From contig JACRDE010000395.1 in the NCBI GenBank assembly GCA_016212935.1, positions 1 through 37,447 of the forward strand: 37,447 nt of DNA, read 5' to 3'. This document shows, piece after piece, positions 32,259 to 37,447 of this stretch. A program made the translations under genes and the position numbers. Positions within the stretch are counted from its first letter, which is position 1, and each line of letters begins with the position of its first letter. A model generated the notes under the pieces. That model searched no databases and was not told where the DNA came from. It saw only the letters and a list, made by a program, of their open reading frames with translations. The DNA is from Desulfomonile tiedjei (lineage in GTDB: Bacteria > Desulfobacterota > Desulfomonilia > Desulfomonilales > Desulfomonilaceae).

Positions 32259-33245
32259 TTAGCGCTGAGGAGCGTTGTCGTCCTTGGACTCCGGCCCACC
32301 GAGAATTCTATCTATGGTCGACGGCGCTTGTTCCTCCAATTTCGCTTGGGCCGCCTCCAGCTGTTCGCGAAGCTCCGAAATCTCCGAAGCTGCAGCGTTC
32401 ATTTGTGAGCTGAGCCGTTCCGCTTCCTGTTTCATCTGTTCACCGTATTGTCTCCACTGGTCAAGCTGCTGATGAATTTGTTGGCCGAAACTCTGGTGCT
32501 TGGTTATTTCCTGGCGGGCCTGCTCGGTTTCGTTTTTCGCAGTCTCCAGTTGTTTGAGCGCTTCGGTGAGATTCTCCCGCACTTTGGCCGCATCAGCCTC
32601 CGCCGTGGTCTTCAGTTTACTGGCATCGGAGACTGCATTCTTCAACGCGCCTAGGAGTTCCGCCTTTTCGTCCAGTTCACGTTTGAATTGTTCCGCGGCC
32701 GTCGAACGTTCTCTGAGCTCCTTTGCAATGGATTCCAGCTTGGACTGGAGTTCAGCGGTGCGAGTCTGATCTGCTTTCTGGAGTTCCGCCACTCTCTGCC
32801 TGAGTTGCTCTACTTCAGTGTTCTGCTGTTGTGCGTTGCGCCTGATTGAAGCCACTTCTTGCTCTTTACGGTCCAGGTCCTGAGTGAGCTTTTCCACACG
32901 TCGGTCCAGTTGCTCGGCTCGGAACTCCGCAATGGCCTTTGCGCCCATCAGTTCAATCCGGTTCTCGTCGCCTTTGCCTTTTCCGGCTTTTGCTTTTCGC
33001 TCCTCGGCTTTCGCCGCGATGAGCTTCTCCATTTGGGCAATTTTGTTGGTCAGTTCCTGGACCTGCTTCACCAGCTGCTCTCTTTCCTGAAGCTTGGCGT
33101 CCAACGATTCGCGGGCGTCCGAAAGCTGGTTTTTGAGCTCTGAAATAGTCTTCTGGTCCTGAGTTCTTGCCTGTTGATGCTGCTCTGATTCACCACAGCC
33201 AAATAGCGCCAGACCGGAGAGCATTATTAGAAATAATTTCTTCAT
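32259..33245 (-). CDS. Coiled-coil lipoprotein
   Basis: Predicted lipoprotein of 328 aa. The signal peptide MKKLFLIMLSGLALFGC ends in the lipobox LFGC, giving lipidated C17 with Gly at +2, so no Asp retention signal. Nearly all of the rest (residues 30-310) is Gln/Glu/Lys/Ala-rich with heptad spacing of Leu, a long coiled coil broken by a Lys/Gly-rich stretch (ERKAKAGKGKGDENR, about 82-96). The C-terminus is short and charged. AAGGAG precedes the ATG. Such proteins can span the periplasm or bind peptidoglycan. No specific family is recognised. Confidence 0.83.
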   Translation of the reverse strand: MKKLFLIMLSGLALFGCGESEQHQQARTQDQKTISELKNQLSDARESLDAKLQEREQLVKQVQELTNKIAQMEKLIAAKAEERKAKAGKGKGDENRIELMGAKAIAEFRAEQLDRRVEKLTQDLDRKEQEVASIRRNAQQQNTEVEQLRQRVAELQKADQTRTAELQSKLESIAKELRERSTAAEQFKRELDEKAELLGALKNAVSDASKLKTTAEADAAKVRENLTEALKQLETAKNETEQARQEITKHQSFGQQIHQQLDQWRQYGEQMKQEAERLSSQMNAAASEISELREQLEAAQAKLEEQAPSTIDRILGGPESKDDNAPQR

Positions 33246-33822
33246 TTAGGGCACTCCTTTGGGCTCGGGAAAATTTCAACGGAGCCGGACCGAAGACAAG
33301 CTTCCAATGCAATTCAGCCACTGCGGGCTTACGAATTGTAATGTGAAACAGTTAGTTTTGTCAATGTAAATCAGATAAATACTCCTGCAACATTCCAACG
33401 TATCTGTTTTTTGCCTTCATTATCCTGAGAATAAATGGAATCCACGGCAAGTGCATGGAATTGTTTCCAACACGACTTTAGGGGGAAGTTGACGGCAAGA
33501 GATGTCCTGTCGAACTGAATCCGTAAAATCAGTCATTCCGAATGTAAGGCCTGTTAGCAGGACTGTATTCGGCTTGACAAGGGAACTCCGCATCTGATAT
33601 TGAAATTTTGATTGGAGCGTCCATTCGTCTCTTCCACTTCGGCTCACGTAAGATCCTAAATCTAGGCTCCTCAGGCGGTTATCCGGTGTACGGAAAAGTT
33701 CCCCGTCGGGCAACGCTGCGCTTCCGGCTCATGGACTCGGCTCAGAATCCGGCTAAGAGGATTTGCCGGCCAGTGTCCGGAGCTTTCATAACTCTTCTAT
33801 TCTGGCTTAAGGGGGTTTAAGA
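33246..33822. other. Divergent intergenic region, lipoprotein / acyl-CoA dehydrogenase
   Basis: This 577-bp region holds the lipoprotein promoter and, on the plus strand, TTGACA (33574-33579) with GATATT 16 nt on (33596-33601), a candidate acyl-CoA dehydrogenase promoter that would give a leader over 200 nt. The open frame on the minus strand (33420-33713) has no ribosome-binding site and no protein-like composition. A long upstream region fits regulation of the fatty-acid module, but no operator is recognised. Confidence 0.4.
33335..33364 (-). promoter_or_regulatory. Promoter of the coiled-coil lipoprotein
   Basis: On the minus strand TTGACA (33364-33359, perfect) and TACAAT (33340-33335, 5 of 6) are 18 nt apart, the best sigma-70 match in the window. 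The leader would be about 83 nt. Confidence 0.65.
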
Positions 33823-34992
33823 ATGTCCTTAAATTTTGATCTTCCCAAGGATGCAGAACTCACCAGGAAGGTCGTCCGGGAATTCGCAGAGAAAGAAATC
33901 GCTCCTGTCGCCCAAGAACTGGATGATAAAGAAGAATTCTCTTACGATCTCGTGCGCAAAATGGGCGAACTGGACTTTTTCGGTCCTTTCGTTCCAGAGG
34001 AATACGGCGGCAGCGACGTAGGTTATCTGAACTACATCATCACGGTCGAGGAAATCGCGCGAATAGACGGCTCCCAGGCTGCAACCATAGCCGCAGGAAA
34101 TTCCCTTGGCGTAGCCCCCATTTATTATTTCGGTACGGAAGAGCAGAAACGGAAATGGCTACCCGATTTGTGCAAGGGGAAAATCCTCGCTTCATTCGGA
34201 CTGACCGAACCCGATGCCGGTTCCGACGCTGGCGCCTCCCAAACCACAGCAGTTCTCGATGGAAACGAATGGGTCATCAACGGCAGCAAGATATTCATAA
34301 CGAACTCAACCACAGATATCAGCGCAATATGCACGGTTCAGTGCGTCACTGACTCTTCAGATCCGAAGAAACCGGAACTTAGCTGCATCCTCGTGGAAAA
34401 CGGCACCCGCGGTTTCATAACTGAGACCATGCACGGCAAAATGTGCTGGCGTTCCTCAAATCCCGGCCAACTTACGTTCCAGGACTGCCGGGTTCCTAAA
34501 GAGAACCTCTTGGGCAGGAGGGGCGAGGGGTTCCACCAGATGCTTAAGACCCTTGATGGAGGTCGATTGTCCATAGGGGCCATGGGACTCGGTGGGGCCC
34601 AAGGGGCTTTCGAACTAGGGCTGGATTACTCAAAGAAAAGAAAGCAGTTCGGCAGACCCATCGGTTCCTTCCAGGTCAATGCATTCAAGCTCGCGGACAT
34701 GGCCACTGAAATCGAAATGGCGAGGCTGCTTCTTTACAAGGCATGCTGGCTGATGGATAATAATAAGCTCAATCCCAAAATTGCGGCCATGGCCAAACTG
34801 GTATGCTCCGAAACATATTACAGAGCTGCTAATCACGCAGTTCAACTGCACGGCGGATACGGATTGATGAAAGACTATGCTGCCGAGCGCCATTACAGGA
34901 ACCAGAAGCTGCTCGACATCGGTGAAGGCACGTCTGAGGTCCAGAGAATAGTCATTGCCAGACAAATCGGTGTGCCCGGAAAATCCATGTAA
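33823..34992 (+). CDS. Acyl-CoA dehydrogenase
   Basis: FAD enzyme of 389 aa that oxidises an acyl-CoA to an enoyl-CoA and passes electrons to ETF. Features are the helical N-terminal domain, FGLTEPDAGSDAGASQTTA (FAD/substrate site), NGSKIFITN, RKQFGRPIGSFQ, LHGGYGLMKDY, and the catalytic base E368 in DIGEGTSEVQR. Most short- and medium-chain enzymes have the glutamate in YEGTS, and here it is GEGTS. Substrate chain length or structure cannot be read from the sequence. A strong AAGGGGG site precedes the ATG. The next gene follows after 43 bp, and the order with a regulator and a membrane Fe-S oxidoreductase suggests a functional unit. Confidence 0.95.
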   Translation: MSLNFDLPKDAELTRKVVREFAEKEIAPVAQELDDKEEFSYDLVRKMGELDFFGPFVPEEYGGSDVGYLNYIITVEEIARIDGSQAATIAAGNSLGVAPIYYFGTEEQKRKWLPDLCKGKILASFGLTEPDAGSDAGASQTTAVLDGNEWVINGSKIFITNSTTDISAICTVQCVTDSSDPKKPELSCILVENGTRGFITETMHGKMCWRSSNPGQLTFQDCRVPKENLLGRRGEGFHQMLKTLDGGRLSIGAMGLGGAQGAFELGLDYSKKRKQFGRPIGSFQVNAFKLADMATEIEMARLLLYKACWLMDNNKLNPKIAAMAKLVCSETYYRAANHAVQLHGGYGLMKDYAAERHYRNQKLLDIGEGTSEVQRIVIARQIGVPGKSM

Positions 34993-35035
34993 CCATAAGC
35001 TTGAGCGGGCCGACAGGTCTGAAAGGATTCAATCC

Positions 35036-35725
35036 ATGGATGAAGAGAAAAAATTGGCCTCTTATGAAGATTTTCGAGAGGCGGTTTCAGAATACGGCGA
35101 GGAAAGAGAGGGCCACGACCTTCTGACCGATCCGGAGGCATTGGCCTCCTCCAGGGAAAAAGCCGAGCACGAAGAAGCAGTCACTCACGGCCAAAGGCTC
35201 AAGGCTGCCAGAGAACAGCGAGGATTCACTGTGGAGGAACTGGCTTCAAAAACTGAAATCCCCGTCGATGTTCTGAGCCAGCTGGAAGCAGGAGAGGCTT
35301 TCCTGCCGCTCGGGCAGCTAATCAAACTCAGCAAGGCCCTGTCCCTCAAAATGGCCGACGTGATCTCCGCTGGCGAAGAGCCCTTCACCATAGTAAGAGC
35401 CGACCAACGCCGCAGTTTCGCTCGCTTCGGCAAGACCAAGCAGGACCGCCATGGGTACGAGTACGAATCCCTTGCACCCAACAAAAAAGACCGCCTCATG
35501 GAACCGTTCATCGTTACGCTGAACCCCGCGTCCGCGGACGAGCCGTCGAGCCACGACGGGCAGGAGTTCATTTATGTAATTGAAGGCGAAATGGAGGTTC
35601 TTGTGGGCGATACGCGGGATGTGCTCAAACCAGGAGATGCGATTTACTATGACTCTACCAGCTTGCATCTGGTAAAGGCTCACGGAGACAAGGCGGCAAA
35701 GATCCTGGCAGTTCTTATAAGTTGA
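35036..35725 (+). CDS. XRE-type regulator with C-terminal cupin domain
   Basis: DNA-binding protein of 229 aa. A charged N-terminal arm (1-50) leads into a helix-turn-helix of the XRE/Cro type (about 52-110, with GFTVEELASKTEIPVDVLSQLE). A basic linker (120-150) and a single cupin fold (155-228) follow, with candidate metal ligands H173, E177 and H211 in SSHDGQEFIYVIEGEMEV and TSLHLV. Such proteins bind small ligands through the cupin. The ATG at 35036 has AAGGA upstream. A longer frame from 34955 overlaps the dehydrogenase gene and is unlikely. It probably controls the adjacent dehydrogenase and Fe-S oxidoreductase genes in response to an acyl-CoA or related metabolite, which is inferred. 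Confidence 0.87.
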   Translation: MDEEKKLASYEDFREAVSEYGEEREGHDLLTDPEALASSREKAEHEEAVTHGQRLKAAREQRGFTVEELASKTEIPVDVLSQLEAGEAFLPLGQLIKLSKALSLKMADVISAGEEPFTIVRADQRRSFARFGKTKQDRHGYEYESLAPNKKDRLMEPFIVTLNPASADEPSSHDGQEFIYVIEGEMEVLVGDTRDVLKPGDAIYYDSTSLHLVKAHGDKAAKILAVLIS

Positions 35726-35804
35726 TGTTCTTTTCTCTTACTCACAGCTCACACGAGACTTCTGGACGATGCCGTAAGGCGGATCACTCTTTTTCGCTCT
35801 TCAC

Positions 35805-35846
35805 CGGGTTGCAGCCGCGATGACTCGGATTTAGCGACGCAACCCG
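35805..35846 (+). other. Inverted repeat before the Fe-S oxidoreductase gene
   Basis: CGGGTTGC (35805-35812) and GCAACCCG (35839-35846) are perfect inverted arms 26 bp apart, ending 27 bp before the oxidoreductase start codon. There is no T-run, so it is not a terminator. It could be an operator for a dimeric regulator such as the XRE-cupin protein, or an mRNA hairpin. Confidence 0.4.
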
Positions 35847-35873
35847 TTAACCTAAGCCAGCGAGGTTCCTTCC

Positions 35874-37447
35874 ATGACGATGATTGAGCCGGCGGATGTG
35901 CCGCTAGCCGGCATACCTGCCCCGATCGTGGCCGCGGTGATTCTCTTCGCTGCGGTATCTTTTTTCTCATATGTGATGTTTCGGCGGATAGACCTTCTGC
36001 GAAAAGCGATGCCTGACTTTCGGTTTTCCGACATAGGCGAACGGATTCGCATGCTCTTGGTTTACGGATTCGGGCAGTTCAGGCAACCCAGGTATCTTGG
36101 AGCAGGCATTCTGCACATTTTGCTTTTTGCGGGTTTCATCATACTGTCCTTGCGATCGCTCACATTGATAGGCCGCGGTTTTTCGTCGGGATTCAATTTG
36201 CCTGGTCTTACAGGGCCGATTGCCTTCGCGTACGAGGCACTGAAGGATTACACAGTCCTCATGGTGCTGTTGGTCTGCATCATATGTATTGTGCGACGGG
36301 CTGTTTTCCATCCGGCGAGGTACTCCCACCCGGGAGGCGGTGGACACGAATACGAGGCGTATGTAATTCTGGGGCTTGTCTCATGCCTTATGATCACTGA
36401 CATGGTTTACGACGGCAGCGCATTTCGGGCCCAACCTGAAGCCGGACCGCTCTTTTTTCCGGCAGCGGCTCTCGGTTCTTTGTTCATGGCCGGGGCTGGT
36501 CCTGAGACTCTGGAGAGACTTCACATAGGCGGTTACTGGGCTCACATTCTGGTGTTCTTCGGTTTACTGAATTATCTCCCTATTTCCAAGCACTTCCACG
36601 TGATTTCCGCGCTCCCGAACGTGTTTTTTGCCAGGCTCAAGAAGGGTCAGATAAAGCCCGTGAAATGGGGCGCCGAAGACTGGATGTCCCTGGAAGAGTG
36701 TGGTGTTGGGCGATTCGGAGCATTCACTTGGAAGCACGTGCTCGATTTCTATTCCTGCGCGGATTGCGGGAGATGCTCGGACAACTGTCCTGCCAATGCG
36801 GTCGGTAGGGGGCTTTCCCCAAAAATGATAAGCATAAAGGCCCGGGATTACGCGTACAAGTACCACCCGGTATTTGGGCCCGCGCCGGCACCGGGTGACA
36901 TCAAGTTCGTCGGGGACGTGATCACGGAAGAGGAAATCTGGTCTTGCACGACTTGCGGAGCGTGCGAACAGGAGTGCCCGATCTTCATCGAATACATTGA
37001 CAAGATCGTTGACATGAGGAGATATCTCCTGGATCAGGGAAGTCTGCCGCAGTCACTTCAAAAACCCATGCAACAGGTAAAGAAAAAAGGCAATGCCTAT
37101 GGAGCGAACAAAGTCAAGAGAGCCGCATGGGCCAAAGAAATTGAAGGTTGCGACATCAGGGAGCTAAAAAAGGGAGATTCAGCGGACCTGTTATTCTTCG
37201 TGGACAGCTGCGGTTCCTTTGATCCTCGGATTCAGGAAATCTCGAAATCATTCTCTCGAATCCTTTCAAAGGCCTCCTGTGATTTCGGAATCCTGGGCCA
37301 GGACGAAACCGAGTCAGGCAACGAAATACGGCGGTTGGGTGAGGAAGGTCTATTCGAGCAGGTTGCCCAGAAGAATATCGAAGCATTCCAGCAGAGGCAA
37401 TTCAGAGAAATAGTCACTTTTGACCCGCACGCCTATAACGTGATCAA
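35874..37447 (+). CDS. Membrane Fe-S oxidoreductase, ETF:menaquinone oxidoreductase (HdrD/GlpC-like) type, 3' end outside window
   Basis: The frame runs open to the right edge (524 complete codons). The N-terminal half is a membrane domain with about six helices (near residues 15-37, 76-98, 127-141, 162-176, 193-207 and 222-236), with several His suited to haem or quinone sites. The second half holds two [4Fe-4S] motifs, C295-x2-C-x2-C-x3-C305 followed by P and C358-x2-C-x2-C-x3-C368 followed by P. The start of a CCG-type cysteine-rich domain (LLFFVDSCGSFDPR) follows. This architecture matches the EMO-type enzymes that link ETF to menaquinone in anaerobic beta-oxidation. GAGG lies 8 nt before the ATG at 35874. 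Its position after an acyl-CoA dehydrogenase supports this role. Confidence 0.88.
   Translation, partial: MTMIEPADVPLAGIPAPIVAAVILFAAVSFFSYVMFRRIDLLRKAMPDFRFSDIGERIRMLLVYGFGQFRQPRYLGAGILHILLFAGFIILSLRSLTLIGRGFSSGFNLPGLTGPIAFAYEALKDYTVLMVLLVCIICIVRRAVFHPARYSHPGGGGHEYEAYVILGLVSCLMITDMVYDGSAFRAQPEAGPLFFPAAALGSLFMAGAGPETLERLHIGGYWAHILVFFGLLNYLPISKHFHVISALPNVFFARLKKGQIKPVKWGAEDWMSLEECGVGRFGAFTWKHVLDFYSCADCGRCSDNCPANAVGRGLSPKMISIKARDYAYKYHPVFGPAPAPGDIKFVGDVITEEEIWSCTTCGACEQECPIFIEYIDKIVDMRRYLLDQGSLPQSLQKPMQQVKKKGNAYGANKVKRAAWAKEIEGCDIRELKKGDSADLLFFVDSCGSFDPRIQEISKSFSRILSKASCDFGILGQDETESGNEIRRLGEEGLFEQVAQKNIEAFQQRQFREIVTFDPHAYNVI

Noticed and set aside
33420-33713. 97-codon open frame on the minus strand
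   Set aside because: No ribosome-binding site or recognisable protein pattern. It lies in a long regulatory gap.
34955-35035. Earlier start of the XRE-cupin frame
   Set aside because: It overlaps the end of the acyl-CoA dehydrogenase gene, and the ATG at 35036 has a proper ribosome-binding site.
35967-36866. Minus-strand open frames opposite the Fe-S oxidoreductase
   Set aside because: The plus-strand frame has clear Fe-S motifs and membrane helices. The opposite frames are shadows.
1-37447. CRISPR array, transposase, prophage or toxin-antitoxin module
   Set aside because: No regularly spaced direct repeats of CRISPR type and no integrase, transposase, capsid or toxin-like genes were found in any frame inspected.

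Overview
The window looks like a chromosomal segment of an anaerobic deltaproteobacterium (Desulfobacterota), most likely a syntrophic or sulfate-reducing lineage such as Desulfomonile or a relative. This is inferred from gene content only: NIF-type Fe-S assembly (NifU/NifS), citramalate-based isoleucine synthesis, a SpmA/SpmB pair in a genome with Gram-negative-type lipoproteins, an acyl-CoA dehydrogenase beside a membrane Fe-S oxidoreductase of the ETF:menaquinone type, and base composition near 50% GC. No phage, transposase, CRISPR or plasmid module was seen.

Layout. 1-2025: 3' part of a UvrD/PcrA helicase, an inverted-repeat element and tRNA-Ser(GCU). 2051-5921 (minus): spmA-spmB, a RepB-like primase-polymerase protein with an Hfq/Sm-like C-terminus, and an exported protein built from ten tandem 41-residue TPR-like units. 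6164-11147 (plus): a four-gene Gld-type ABC system (ATPase, permease, GldG-like, DUF4340). 11389-13421 (minus): nifU-nifS. 13848-15356 (plus): M32 carboxypeptidase. 15575-19738 (minus): a tight five-gene cluster (RibD_C-like reductase, medium-chain dehydrogenase, divergent pterin-synthase homologue, glycosyltransferase, methyltransferase), proposed here to make a glycosylated, methylated pterin-like compound. 20204-24405 (plus): tsaE, lysC, cimA and a helix-hairpin-helix protein. 24307-26501 (minus): a DUF3267-like membrane protein and a VWA-domain membrane protein, the latter starting 18 nt after the 3' end of rnpB (26519-26876). 27007-29022: a TlpA-like thioredoxin and an orphan NusG paralogue, convergent. 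29322-29777: remains of a decayed ABC transporter operon beside tRNA-Gln(UUG) and ispE. 30854-33245: a family-16-type methyltransferase, a small unknown protein and a coiled-coil lipoprotein. 33823-37447: acyl-CoA dehydrogenase, XRE-cupin regulator and a Fe-S oxidoreductase cut by the window end.

How the genes fit together. The last block is a fatty or aromatic acyl-CoA oxidation module delivering electrons from acyl-CoA dehydrogenase (via ETF) to the membrane quinone pool. lysC and cimA feed aspartate-family and isoleucine synthesis. nifUS supplies Fe-S clusters. The most interesting candidates for undescribed biology are the five-gene pterin-like cluster, whose pterin-synthase homologue keeps zinc and pterin-anchor residues but has lost the catalytic Cys/Asp/His, and the primase-Sm fusion protein.
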